Shown here in pieces: positions 17,995 through 26,697 of a DNA stretch of 64,000 bases; the first letter of the stretch is position 1; every line of letters begins with the position of its first letter. The notes beneath the pieces are model-generated. The model worked only from the letters and a program-made list of their open reading frames with translations. It searched no databases and was not told the origin of the DNA. The translations under genes were made by a program, and so were the position numbers. This stretch comes from Anaeromicropila populeti (GTDB lineage: Bacteria; Bacillota; Clostridia; Lachnospirales; Lachnospiraceae), in the NCBI RefSeq assembly GCF_900112775.1, contig NZ_FOYZ01000008.1, positions 43,009 through 107,008 on the forward strand, in the 5' to 3' direction.

Positions 17995-18414
17995 CTAATC
18001 TCTGTCCAGCACTCTACGTTCCTTTCGCTCCGTTTCCAATTGTATGATTCTTTTCTGCAACTCATTATATTCTTCCCGAAGCTGAAGCATCTCTACTTCC
18101 TTCTCCTCTAATTTCGTTCTGGCTGCTACTAAATCATGCTTCATATTATAAATTTCACTGCTTTTCCTGTCAGACTCCTGCTGAATTTCTTCTAACTGTT
18201 CCTTCACCTTAAAGAGATCATCTGCAATATTTATTTGCATCATTGTATTCCGCATGTCACTGTCTAAGCTTTTATACCCCTCAATGTTTTTAAAATCTAC
18301 AATCTTATTATTTATATAGGACGCAATTCTTTGCAGATATTCGGCACTTTCATATCCGCAAATAATCAGCTTTTTATTATTGATTAAAACCTCAACATCA
18401 TTTTTTGTATACAT
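17995..18414 (-). CDS. zapA: Cell division protein ZapA
   Basis: A 139-residue protein starting at ATG 18414 (preceded by AAGGGGCG), trimmed from a longer open frame. The N-terminal domain (VEVLINNKKLIICGYESAEY) and the RIASYINNKI helix match ZapA, and residues ~70-139 are a long charged coiled coil, longer than in many ZapA proteins. ZapA bundles FtsZ filaments at the division site. It is encoded between ruvB and the U32 gene, a conserved clostridial arrangement. Confidence 0.88.
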   Translation of the reverse strand: MYTKNDVEVLINNKKLIICGYESAEYLQRIASYINNKIVDFKNIEGYKSLDSDMRNTMMQINIADDLFKVKEQLEEIQQESDRKSSEIYNMKHDLVAARTKLEEKEVEMLQLREEYNELQKRIIQLETERKERRVLDRD

Positions 18415-18507
18415 ACTATCGCCCCTTGCTATTCTTAGCATTCTTAGTCTCATTATAACTGATAAAGAATGAAACAGCAAGAAAAAAAGACAACATTATC
18501 ATGTATC

Positions 18508-19497
18508 CTAAGACAATCCAAAGTGCTTATATACAAGATCTGTCACTATTCTCCCTCTTGGTGTACGCTGCAATAAACCATTCTGAATCAGATATGGTTC
18601 ATATACATCTTCCAGTGTTCCTGCATCTTCCCCAATTGCCGCAGCAATGGTATCTAGTCCTACTGGTCCACCGCTAAACTTTTCCAGCATAGTTAATAAA
18701 ATCTGTCGATCCATGTTGTCTAAACCCAATTTGTCTACTTCCAGTAAATCTAATGCAAAATTCGCCACCTCTAATGTAATTCTGCCATCGTACTTTACCT
18801 GGGCAAAATCACGGACTCTTTTTAGCAGGCGGTTTGCCAGACGAGGGGTTCCCCTTGAACGTCGGGCTAATTCCCATGCGCCCTTCTCATCAATGTCTAC
18901 CTGAAATACCCCTGCTGCTCTTATTATAATGTCAACCAGCTCTTCGCTAGAGTAAAATTCCAGCCGGTGTACTACTCCAAAGCGGTCTCTCAGGGGAGCC
19001 GTCAGCATTCCTGCTCTTGTAGTTGCACCTACTAATGTAAACTTAGGCAAATCTAAACGAATGGATCTGGCAGATGCTCCTTTTCCAATTACAATGTCAA
19101 TCGCAAAGTCTTCCATAGCTGGATACAAAACTTCTTCCACTTGACGATTCAACCGGTGTATTTCATCAATAAATAGCAAATCCCCATCTTGCAGATTATT
19201 CAAAATAGCAGCCATCTCACCTGGTTTTTCAATGGCAGGTCCAGAAGTAATTTTAATGTTTACATCCATCTCATTTGCTATAATCCCAGCCAAAGTTGTT
19301 TTACCTAAACCTGGAGGACCATAAAACAAAACATGATCAAGTGATTCCTTCCTTTGCTTTGCTGCCTCAATATAAATCTTCAGGTTATCCTTAATCTTTG
19401 TCTGACCAATATAGTCACTCAATAACTTTGGTCTGAGACTATTCTCAATTTTATAATCTTCTTCTATTAATTCAGTAGTAATTACACGTTTCTCCAT
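18508..19497 (-). CDS. ruvB: Holliday junction branch-migration helicase RuvB
   Basis: This 329-residue AAA+ motor protein has Walker [12 protein letters not shown] (~residues 60-70), Walker [12 protein letters not shown], sensor 1 ATTRAGML and the arginine finger in LRDRFG, then the winged-helix C-terminus ending in QRTPRGR. Two hexamers drive branch migration of Holliday junctions held by RuvA. It follows ruvA by 45 nt and overlaps no gene. Very well conserved family. Confidence 0.98.
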   Translation of the reverse strand: MEKRVITTELIEEDYKIENSLRPKLLSDYIGQTKIKDNLKIYIEAAKQRKESLDHVLFYGPPGLGKTTLAGIIANEMDVNIKITSGPAIEKPGEMAAILNNLQDGDLLFIDEIHRLNRQVEEVLYPAMEDFAIDIVIGKGASARSIRLDLPKFTLVGATTRAGMLTAPLRDRFGVVHRLEFYSSEELVDIIIRAAGVFQVDIDEKGAWELARRSRGTPRLANRLLKRVRDFAQVKYDGRITLEVANFALDLLEVDKLGLDNMDRQILLTMLEKFSGGPVGLDTIAAAIGEDAGTLEDVYEPYLIQNGLLQRTPRGRIVTDLVYKHFGLS

Positions 19498-19542
19498 GTT
19501 CCACGCTCTCCTGCTTATTATTTACCCGCATAAAGCAGCTCC

Positions 19543-20169
19543 TTAAAAAAGATTGATATGCTTTAATGCTCCTTTTAAAACAGCTTCGACAGTCATATCC
19601 TCTGTTACTGTTATCTTCCGGACTGCACGCAGTGCTTCTGTATTGGAATAGCCTAATGCTGCTAATGCCTGCACTGCATCATTTTGAACCTGTGAACTGT
19701 TCCCCTGTGCTCCTCTGCATTCTTTCTCTTTTTCCTCATGTTTTAATTTTATCTCAAAGGCATCTTCCAGCCTTATTTTATCCTTTAATTCTAGAATCAG
19801 CTTGCTTGCTGTCTTACTCCCAATACCTGGTGCTTTTGCAATAGTCTTGGCATCATCTGCCAGAATCGCAAATCGTAAGTTATCTGGACTGATCGCAGAT
19901 AAAATCCCCAGTGCACCTTTAGGTCCGATTCCATTCACTGTAATGAGAAGCTGAAATATCTCAAGGTCATCTTTTGTAAGAAAACCGTACAAATTCATAG
20001 CATCCTCTCTTACATATAAATACGTATATATTTTCACTGTCCCGCCGATTACCGGCAATTGATTCATAACAGATGCTGGTACTCGTATCTCATATCCAAT
20101 GTTTCCATTCTCCACAACAATTCCATTTTCGCTGACATCTGCTAATTCACCTTTTATGTAGGCTATCAT
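19543..20169 (-). CDS. ruvA: Holliday junction DNA-binding protein RuvA
   Basis: A 208-residue RuvA. The N-terminal OB domain starts MIAYIKGELADV, the helix-hairpin-helix region contains VNGIGPKGALGILSAI and APGIGSKTASKLILELKDK, and the C-terminal three-helix domain (~residues 155-205) contacts RuvB. It tetramerises on the four-way junction and loads RuvB. It is the first gene of the ruvAB-zapA-U32-SEDS-PBP run. Confidence 0.98.
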   Translation of the reverse strand: MIAYIKGELADVSENGIVVENGNIGYEIRVPASVMNQLPVIGGTVKIYTYLYVREDAMNLYGFLTKDDLEIFQLLITVNGIGPKGALGILSAISPDNLRFAILADDAKTIAKAPGIGSKTASKLILELKDKIRLEDAFEIKLKHEEKEKECRGAQGNSSQVQNDAVQALAALGYSNTEALRAVRKITVTEDMTVEAVLKGALKHINLF

Positions 20170-20270
20170 TTTATTACCTCGCGTTTTCCGTAGTTCTGTT
20201 TTTTATTGTAGCATATTCGTATGGCAAACGCAAGTTCGAATGAAATCAACTCCGCAGCAGCTTGCAAATA

Positions 20271-21110
20271 CTATTTCTCTTCTATCCTCTTCCACCATAT
20301 GTTCATACTTTCTATTTGTCCTCCAATTTGTGTATTATTCACTAATATTCCGGTATACATATATCCCATCTTAGCAAACGTACAATTCATAGAATAGGAT
20401 TTTGATCTTGCAATTGTATAGGCAATACAAAATCCCATTTCTCTCATGTATTGCTCCATTTGTGCAAGTAAGAATAATGCCAGTCCCTGACCTCTATATT
20501 TTTTTAAGGTAGCAAAATCTGTTAGTTCAGCATTTTTATACTTTTCCTCAGCTTCAATTGATGAAGCTGATATTAAATATTCCTGATCAAATATTCCAAA
20601 ATAGCTAACATTGGATTTCATAGTTTCTTCTAAATATTTTTTATCATAGATTGGAAATGGATAGGATTTAAATACCGATTGATAGAGCTGTATCATTTTA
20701 TCAATATCCTTTTCTGCTAATCTGCGAAAAGTATACGTATCAGAAAGAACAGGCGATTGCACTATTGTTTTTTTACCTCCTGCTATTTCCAGTACTTTAT
20801 CACACTGTTCTTGGCATAAATTAATTTTTCTTTCATTTTCTAAATATTTTGCATAGAAACAGCATTCTTGTTTTCCAGCATAAAAACCAGGAATAGCAGC
20901 CTCCATGATAAATCCATTTTCTTCAAAATATTCTTTTGCTATTATAGGAACCTTTGCTATTATTTTTGTGTAATGTTTCTTTTTTGCCAATTCTTCTAGT
21001 TCTACTAATAAGTCAGGGAGATCATTGATTTCCAGTGACATTACATAGATTCTGTTGCTGTTCCGCCCGTGATGTATGAAAGAATTTCTTATTTTAGTGA
21101 TACAATCCAT
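20271..21110 (-). CDS. ablB: Beta-lysine N6-acetyltransferase
   Basis: A 279-residue GNAT-type enzyme. The acetyl-CoA binding region is in the C-terminal half (KKYRGQGLALFLLAQMEQYM, ~residues 216-235). Length and the position 20 nt after lysine 2,3-aminomutase identify it as AblB, which acetylates beta-lysine to make N-epsilon-acetyl-beta-lysine, a compatible solute. The N-terminal half includes HHGRNSNRIYVMSLE, an AblB-type lead. In other bacteria ablAB is induced by salt; the leader upstream of ablA is a candidate for its control. Confidence 0.9.
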   Translation of the reverse strand: MDCITKIRNSFIHHGRNSNRIYVMSLEINDLPDLLVELEELAKKKHYTKIIAKVPIIAKEYFEENGFIMEAAIPGFYAGKQECCFYAKYLENERKINLCQEQCDKVLEIAGGKKTIVQSPVLSDTYTFRRLAEKDIDKMIQLYQSVFKSYPFPIYDKKYLEETMKSNVSYFGIFDQEYLISASSIEAEEKYKNAELTDFATLKKYRGQGLALFLLAQMEQYMREMGFCIAYTIARSKSYSMNCTFAKMGYMYTGILVNNTQIGGQIESMNIWWKRIEEK

Positions 21111-21130
21111 ATTTCTCTCTTCCTTTATCT

Positions 21131-22423
21131 TTATTCAACTGGTGATAATGTTATAGTATCCTCATAATCTGCAATTAACTTCGCAATACCCATAATTGCT
21201 GTTTCTTCATTTTCATTTTCACTTAACCTCAACTGCAAATCACATGAACTACAGTCTAAATCACATTCTGGATTATGATATTCACATGGCTCTTGATATG
21301 TAGTAACAACCCCCTCATAATTACGCAAAATCACTTTATTTGTTGACCAAGATAAAATATAGTTTGGCATAACTGGAATTTTACCTCCTCCACCAGGTGC
21401 ATCAATTACATAAGTAGGAACACAAAATCCACTTGTATGTCCTCGCAGATTTTCCATAATTTCAATTCCTTTTCCGATAGGTGTTCTAAAATGTTCCAGT
21501 CCTTCTGATAAATCACACTGATAAATATAATATGGCCGTACTCTATTTTGTACTAACTTCTGCACCAAGTGTTTCATAATTCTAGGGCAGTCATTAACAC
21601 CTGCCAATAATACTGACTGATTTCCAAGTGGAATACCTGCTAGAGCTAATTTTTCTAATGCTTTTTTAGACGCTTCTGTAATTTCATTTGGGTGATTAAA
21701 GTGAGTGTTAATCCAAATAATCCCATGCCTTTTTAATATATTCACTAAATTATCTGTAATGCGAAATGGCAGCACCACTGGTGTTCTTGTACCGATTCTA
21801 ATTACTTGAACATGCTCTATTTGATTAAGTTCACCTAATACCCAGTCTAATAATTCATCAGAAAGCAAAAAAGGATCTCCCCCTGATAATAGCACATCTC
21901 GAACCGCTGGTGTATTTTTAATATATTGAATTCCTTTTTGTATTTCCTCTCTAGAAGGAATGCTGTCTATATCTCCAACTTTTCTCTTTCTAGTGCAGTG
22001 TCTGCAATACATGGCACACACATTACTAATATGGAAAAGTACTCTATCTGGATATCGGTGGGTAATTCCTGGCACAGGGCTGTCTTTATCTTCAGCCAAA
22101 GGATCTATCATGTCATATTTTGCAATATTCATTTCTTTTTCGTTTGGAAATGCCTGTTTGAAAATAGGATCGTTTTTGTAATTTTTCTTATCAATCAGTG
22201 ATAAGTAGTATGGCGTAATTCTCATCGGAAACTTCTGTATTGTTTCTTCAATATTTCTTTTTTCTTCCTTTGAAAATTTTATATTTAAGACTTTTTCTAC
22301 CGTACTAACTTCTTTTACAGTATGACTAATCTGCCACCTCCAGTCACACCATGTTGTCTGCATACTATCACTAAATCTTTCTTCCTCCATTCGACTCTTA
22401 ATTACTTCAATTGCCGTATTCAT
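21131..22423 (-). CDS. ablA: Lysine 2,3-aminomutase
   Basis: This 430-residue radical SAM enzyme has the cluster motif [11 protein letters not shown] (~residues 137-147, CxxxCxxC), the [14 protein letters not shown] segment and the PLP lysine region near [15 protein letters not shown] (~348-362). It turns L-lysine into beta-lysine, the first step toward N-acetyl-beta-lysine when paired with ablB. A C-terminal cysteine patch ([15 protein letters not shown]) is typical of KamA/AblA and binds zinc. AAGGAGGAAAC lies before ATG 22423. The lysine-fermentation partner genes (kamDE, kdd, kal) are not beside it, so the osmolyte role is preferred. Confidence 0.95.
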   Translation of the reverse strand: MNTAIEVIKSRMEEERFSDSMQTTWCDWRWQISHTVKEVSTVEKVLNIKFSKEEKRNIEETIQKFPMRITPYYLSLIDKKNYKNDPIFKQAFPNEKEMNIAKYDMIDPLAEDKDSPVPGITHRYPDRVLFHISNVCAMYCRHCTRKRKVGDIDSIPSREEIQKGIQYIKNTPAVRDVLLSGGDPFLLSDELLDWVLGELNQIEHVQVIRIGTRTPVVLPFRITDNLVNILKRHGIIWINTHFNHPNEITEASKKALEKLALAGIPLGNQSVLLAGVNDCPRIMKHLVQKLVQNRVRPYYIYQCDLSEGLEHFRTPIGKGIEIMENLRGHTSGFCVPTYVIDAPGGGGKIPVMPNYILSWSTNKVILRNYEGVVTTYQEPCEYHNPECDLDCSSCDLQLRLSENENEETAIMGIAKLIADYEDTITLSPVE

Positions 22424-22466
22424 AATTCGTTTCCTCCTTAATTATCTACTTTTTTAGGGTGCTTTT

Positions 22467-22502
22467 ATTTGATAGGAAATGTGAAGCAATTTCCTATCAA
22501 AT
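22467..22502. repeat. 14-bp perfect inverted repeat in the ablA 5' region
   Basis: ATTTGATAGGAAAT (22467-22480) and ATTTCCTATCAAAT (22489-22502) are perfect reverse complements with an 8-nt loop. It sits between the terminator at 22506-22543 and the ablA start. It may be an operator, an RNA hairpin of the leader, or the end of a small mobile repeat. Confidence 0.75.
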
Positions 22503-22505
22503 AAA

Positions 22506-22543
22506 AAACACTCTAACTCTATTTTCATAGAGTTAGAGTGTTT
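22506..22543 (-). terminator. Strong intrinsic terminator or attenuator upstream of ablA
   Basis: AAACACTCTAACTCT (22506-22520) pairs perfectly over 15 bp with AGAGTTAGAGTGTTT (22529-22543). On the minus strand it ends in a run of six or more T. It lies ~85 nt before ablA and downstream of a promoter, so it either ends a short RNA or attenuates ablA. Confidence 0.85.
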
Positions 22544-22785
22544 AAGCTTTCCTGATTATCAGTTCACTTTATACCACAAGATGTAGTATAGATTATGACC
22601 TTTTGATCCTAATCAAACCCCAGTTCTAAATAATATTTTTCGATAAAATTTTTGCTCTTGATAGAATACCTGCTATCTTGGTAAACTTACTAGCTCCCAC
22701 ATTATAAATACGTGAACTAGCTCACAAACCCACTACTCATTTTATTTACTTCATATTTTTAATATTGCATTAACCAATTTCTTCC
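22544..22785 (-). ncRNA. Untranslated leader or small RNA of unknown class upstream of ablA
   Basis: Between the promoter at 22792-22820 and the terminator at 22506-22543 there is about 240 nt with no open reading frame of note on the minus strand. It contains internal hairpins, for example GTGAGCTAGTTCAC (near 22715), and two similar segments GAGCTAGTTCACG and GAGCTAGTAAGTTTACC. I compared it by eye with lysine, c-di-AMP (ydaO), SAM, and T-box elements and found no match to their conserved cores. It could be an uncharacterised riboswitch for the osmolyte genes, or an independent RNA. Its right end lies close to an IS remnant, so mobile origin is also possible. Confidence 0.45.
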
Positions 22786-22791
22786 TTTACT

Positions 22792-22820
22792 ATTTTATTA
22801 TATTTCCAATTAATTGTCAA
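22792..22820 (-). promoter_or_regulatory. Sigma-A-type promoter for the ablA leader
   Basis: On the minus strand TTGACA (22820-22815) is followed after 17 nt by TAAAAT (22797-22792). Start of transcription would be near 22785, giving a leader of about 360 nt before ablA. An overlapping TATAAT exists at shorter spacing. Confidence 0.6.
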
Positions 22821-22876
22821 TACAAAAGGGGAAATTACTCACGGTAAACGCATCTAAATATTGTAAATATATCATT

Positions 22877-23580
22877 CTATTCCTGCGAATCAGCGCTATT
22901 TTCATTTCTTGCTCGGCTTTCATCTTCTCGATATGCTATATCTAATATCCAGTGTAGGGAGTTTTCAATTCTCCAATGTCTTCTTTTCGCTTTCCCAAAT
23001 TCCTCTGCTGTCATTTCTTTCCAACCAAAAATAGCATAACTCCAGCTTTCTGTGCATTTACCTTCTTTCTCCACCGTAGCATGACATAATCCAATTCCCT
23101 GTAGATTCTTCCAATCTGACTTTTGTTCCATCCAGTCGCTTTCCGTTTCTACATAATAATCCCTTATCTCCAGTCGTCCTTGTTCCTTGTCAATTTCCCT
23201 ATAATATCTTCTTTCTTCTTTTAATTCCTTTTTCTCTCTTTTCAACAGTTCTGGTATTGCTGTAATTTCATTACTTTTTTCATCTACTTTGTACTGCCCT
23301 AGCACCATTCTATTTTCTACTGCCCATGCACTTACTTTATGAATCGCACTTTTCCCTTTTGCAGTATCTCTGCTCCGACGAACAGCCTTTACCCATTCCA
23401 ACAATGCAGCATGGAATTGTTCTGGATTTATCATAGAAAAAATCCTGTTAAAGGTATCATGGGACGGGATTCCTCCTGGAAGTTCTAAAAATGTAGAAAG
23501 CCATTCCTTTTTTGCATTTCCCAATCCTCTATTTTATTGAAACACTCTTCTAATGTCTTTTCAATTTTCACACTTTATCA
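22877..23580 (-). pseudogene. ISAs1-family transposase, internally deleted remnant
   Basis: The translation shows ISAs1 DDE transposase pieces: LELPGGIPSHDTFNRIFS, then AIHKVSAWAVENRMVLGQYK and VDEKSNEITAIPELL, then RRHWRIENSLHWILD and REDESRARN. Between RRSRDTAKG and the preceding helix the usual IDGKT catalytic-Asp segment is missing, and the block after IPELL that normally holds the IDAMG Asp is also gone. The 5' part (EECFNKIEDW, near 23545-23580) is in a different frame, and the C-terminus stops early. Several deletions and frameshifts make this inactive. It flanks the decayed cluster to its right. Confidence 0.85.
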
Positions 23581-23664
23581 CTCCTATAAGATGTTATGGA
23601 GTTATTGTATACGATTGTAATAGAAATGTCATTTTTCTATTATAGTAACATGCTATGCGATACT

Positions 23665-24797
23665 CTATAGTGGCCCTCGGTTAATCTTTCCTATACTGTT
23701 TTTTGGAATTTCTTCAACAAAATTAATGTGCGATGGAACTTTGATTTCACTAAGTTTAGCTCTGCAATATGTTCTTATTTCTTCTTCTGTGATTTGACTT
23801 TTCTTCACAATATATGCTTTTATAATTTCCTCACCATTTTTTTTTCGTTTCACCACATACAACACATTCTTTCACTGCGTCGATTTCATTTAGAACAATC
23901 GACTTCTAACGGATTAACTTTCTTCCCAGCAATATTTTCATCATTTAGCCTGCATATTAAGCCTCCCGTTTCTGTACTTCCATAATTGCCATAAAGGTGA
24001 GTATGGAATTTTTCCAAAAACATTCTATGCAGTTCTGCTGTAATTACACCTGCACCTGCTAATACCATTCGAATGGTCGAGAAATCATACTGCTTCTCCA
24101 CAATACAAAACATCTTTACTATGGCTGGTACCGTAATGATTACAGTGATTTTGTTTTGTGGAACCATTTTCATCACTCTTATTGGTGAAAGCCCATTTAA
24201 CGTGTACACAGATGCCCCAGATAACAGTGCAGGAATAATAACTGAGCCAAGTGCAAAAGAATGGTTTAATGGAGCTGTACTTATTATTCTATCATTGTAA
24301 CTATATGCACATGTTTCTACATATGACTCAGCTTCTGCATAAAGATTATTAAAAGTTCTTACACAATACTTTTCTTCACCCGTAGAACCAGAAGTCATGT
24401 GATAGATTCCACAATCATCCCCACTATAAAAATCTGGTAAATCCTGTTCCTCTTCTATTGTGTCACAATGTAACATAACCTGAATATCATCTATGGTTTT
24501 TGGCATAACCTTTTTCTTGACTTTATCAAGCTCAAACTCGGTAATACCATCTGAAACTGGAACAATATAGCACCCAATTGATAAAAGTGATAAAAACAGA
24601 ATACTAAATTCTAGCTGATCTTTTCGTTGCAAAATAACACAATCATCCTTATTTATCCCCAGTTCCAATATACTTTTTCTGTTAATGTCTATTAACTTGT
24701 AAAGTTCAGCATATGTAATACATATATCATTTTTTATATATGCATACCTTGTACTATAATCATCTCTAATCTTTTTTAAAAATCTGTTCGATTCCAT
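23665..24797 (-). pseudogene. AMP-forming adenylate ligase (ANL superfamily), broken
   Basis: The 5' part (24797-23886) encodes an adenylation-domain N-terminus with the phosphate loop MTSGSTGEEK and the A5-like NYGSTETGG. It stops shortly after. The 3' part (23865-23665) encodes the small C-terminal lobe ending in NSIGKINRGPL with the catalytic A10 Lys. About 100 residues that should lie between (A7-A8 hinge) are missing, and the C-terminal lobe is entered through a frameshift at an A9 tract near 23840-23850 (KECVVCGETKK then NGEEIIKAY). With ABC exporters and a glycosyltransferase next door it may be the relic of a small natural-product or glycan-modification cluster. Confidence 0.8.
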
Positions 24798-24897
24798 TTC
24801 TCTCCTTTTCTAATGAAACGATCTCATTATGTATTTCACCAAACAACTGGTAAACAAAATTATATGCTCTCACTCTATGCTAGTCTTGTAAACATGT

Positions 24898-26697
24898 TTA
24901 GTCTGATGTTTTATACCATTGCGCTTGTTTCATAAACATTTCTTGGTATTTCCCCTTTTTCTTCATTAACTCTTCATGAGTACCAGATTCCACAATCTGA
25001 TGTTTATCTAAAACGATAATTTTATCAGCCATTTTTGCTGATCCTAGTCTATGTGTAACAAGCAAAGCTGTCTTTCCTTCCGAAATCTTTTTGAAATTCT
25101 GATATAACTCGGTCTCTTGAACAGGATCAATTGCTGATGTTGGTTCATCTAAAACAATGAAATCATGCTCCTTATATATACCTCTTGCAATAGCCACTTT
25201 CTGCCATTGACCACCTGATAAATCTACACCTTCAAATTCAGAAGATAATACAGTATCTAAATCATTTGGTAATACTTTTTTAGAAAAATCTACCTCTACC
25301 TTTGCTAGCGCAGAACGAGTATCGGAGTCACTATCCATATTTTCAAAGTCACTTATTCCAACATTTTCTCTCAGAGTCAATTTATACTTTGAAAAATTCT
25401 GGAATACGGCAGAACTTTTTGCTCGGAATGAATTTCTTGAAACCTCTTTTGTATTCTTCCCACCAACAATAACATCACCTTTTGTTGGTTCAAATAATCC
25501 TAGCAGCAGTTTTGTCAAAGTTGTTTTTCCTGAACCATTTTCCCCAACTAGCGCAATGATTTCACCGTCTGTAATATTCAAATTAATATTTTTCAGAGCA
25601 TATTCTTCTGCATCAGGATATTTGAAACTGACATTTTTACATACAATACCTTTTTTCATGTCAACAGCTTCTTCTCTTTTCTGCTCAACTGGCATATCCA
25701 AGAAGTTAATAAAGTTTCTCACCAATCCAAGGTTTCTAGACATAAATCCAATATTTCTTTGAATAATATCTTGAATGATTCCAAAAACAAGTCCAATAGA
25801 AGCAAATACAGCTCCCCATGCACCGATACCAATCTGTCTATTCATAACAGAGTAAACTAAAATCACCATAATTAATAAATATCCAAATAATGTCACAGAC
25901 TGTCCAACAAATTCTATTTTTGCTGATCTTCTTTCTGCTTCCATAATCAGCTGATTCAGTTTATCTAGTGCTTTCTTGGTTAAATCACTAAAATAATCCT
26001 CTATACCTAATAAACGTGTCTCTTTTAAATACTCTTTGTCACTCATGCACTTCTCATAATATTCATATTCACGTCTAACAGGTGCACTTTTGTCCTCCAA
26101 ATTAAAGAATATTTTACTTTTAAAATATTGAAGACATGTCATTGGCACAAACATAAATATGAACGCCAATGAAAGTAATGGCTGCAATTTAAATAAATAT
26201 ATCTCCATATAGATAAAATAAGGAATGTGAAATGTAAAGATACTAATAAATGAAAACAATATTTCAACACTATTTTCCATACCATTGTGTGCTTTATTAA
26301 TCTTATCTAATTCATTTGTCTCTTCATAAAGAATTGGATTCAAATCTGCTGCCTTTTCATTTACCCTAAATGTCAATGAACCTTTTAATTTTTTGATAAG
26401 GTTCTCATACATAAAATTAGCTAGTCCATTTAGCAATTGTATAAAAATTAATAGAACGCCTAATAGAACAGCTAGAATAATCACATTCTTATAAGGTACC
26501 TGATTATGAATAGTTTTTACTAATTGATCGAAAAACACTTGAAGCAAATGTGTATTAATACCATAAGATACACCCTGACACATATCTATAAGTGCATAAA
26601 TTATAAAATAAAGGGGACATGATTTTATCACTAATATAAACAGCCTCTTAATTATTAAAAAGAAAGATAAACTCTTCTCCTTTTTCAAATATACCAA
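24898..26697 (-). CDS. ABC exporter, fused membrane and ATPase domains (half-transporter B)
   Basis: A 599-residue exporter half. Residues ~1-330 hold about six membrane helices, and residues ~360-590 the ATPase with Walker A GENGSGKTT, signature LSGGQWQKVAIARG, Walker B FIVLDEPTSAIDP and the H-loop in VTHRLG. It overlaps the stop region of the companion exporter gene at 26685-28475 by 13 nt and likely forms a heterodimer with it. Exporters of this build move peptides, lipids or antibiotics out of the cell; the cargo is unknown. The downstream adenylating gene is broken, so the system may be losing its purpose. Confidence 0.88.
   Translation of the reverse strand: MVYLKKEKSLSFFLIIKRLFILVIKSCPLYFIIYALIDMCQGVSYGINTHLLQVFFDQLVKTIHNQVPYKNVIILAVLLGVLLIFIQLLNGLANFMYENLIKKLKGSLTFRVNEKAADLNPILYEETNELDKINKAHNGMENSVEILFSFISIFTFHIPYFIYMEIYLFKLQPLLSLAFIFMFVPMTCLQYFKSKIFFNLEDKSAPVRREYEYYEKCMSDKEYLKETRLLGIEDYFSDLTKKALDKLNQLIMEAERRSAKIEFVGQSVTLFGYLLIMVILVYSVMNRQIGIGAWGAVFASIGLVFGIIQDIIQRNIGFMSRNLGLVRNFINFLDMPVEQKREEAVDMKKGIVCKNVSFKYPDAEEYALKNINLNITDGEIIALVGENGSGKTTLTKLLLGLFEPTKGDVIVGGKNTKEVSRNSFRAKSSAVFQNFSKYKLTLRENVGISDFENMDSDSDTRSALAKVEVDFSKKVLPNDLDTVLSSEFEGVDLSGGQWQKVAIARGIYKEHDFIVLDEPTSAIDPVQETELYQNFKKISEGKTALLVTHRLGSAKMADKIIVLDKHQIVESGTHEELMKKKGKYQEMFMKQAQWYKTSD

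Noticed and set aside
21131-22423. Lysine fermentation locus (kamA with the BKACE enzyme at 62.8 kb)
   Set aside because: ablA is beside ablB, the acetyltransferase of osmolyte synthesis. KamDE, Kdd and Kal genes are absent, and the BKACE gene is 40 kb away in a shell operon.
22544-22785. T-box or lysine riboswitch in front of ablA
   Set aside because: The T-box core AGGGTGGNACCGCG and the conserved lysine aptamer segments were not found on the minus strand.
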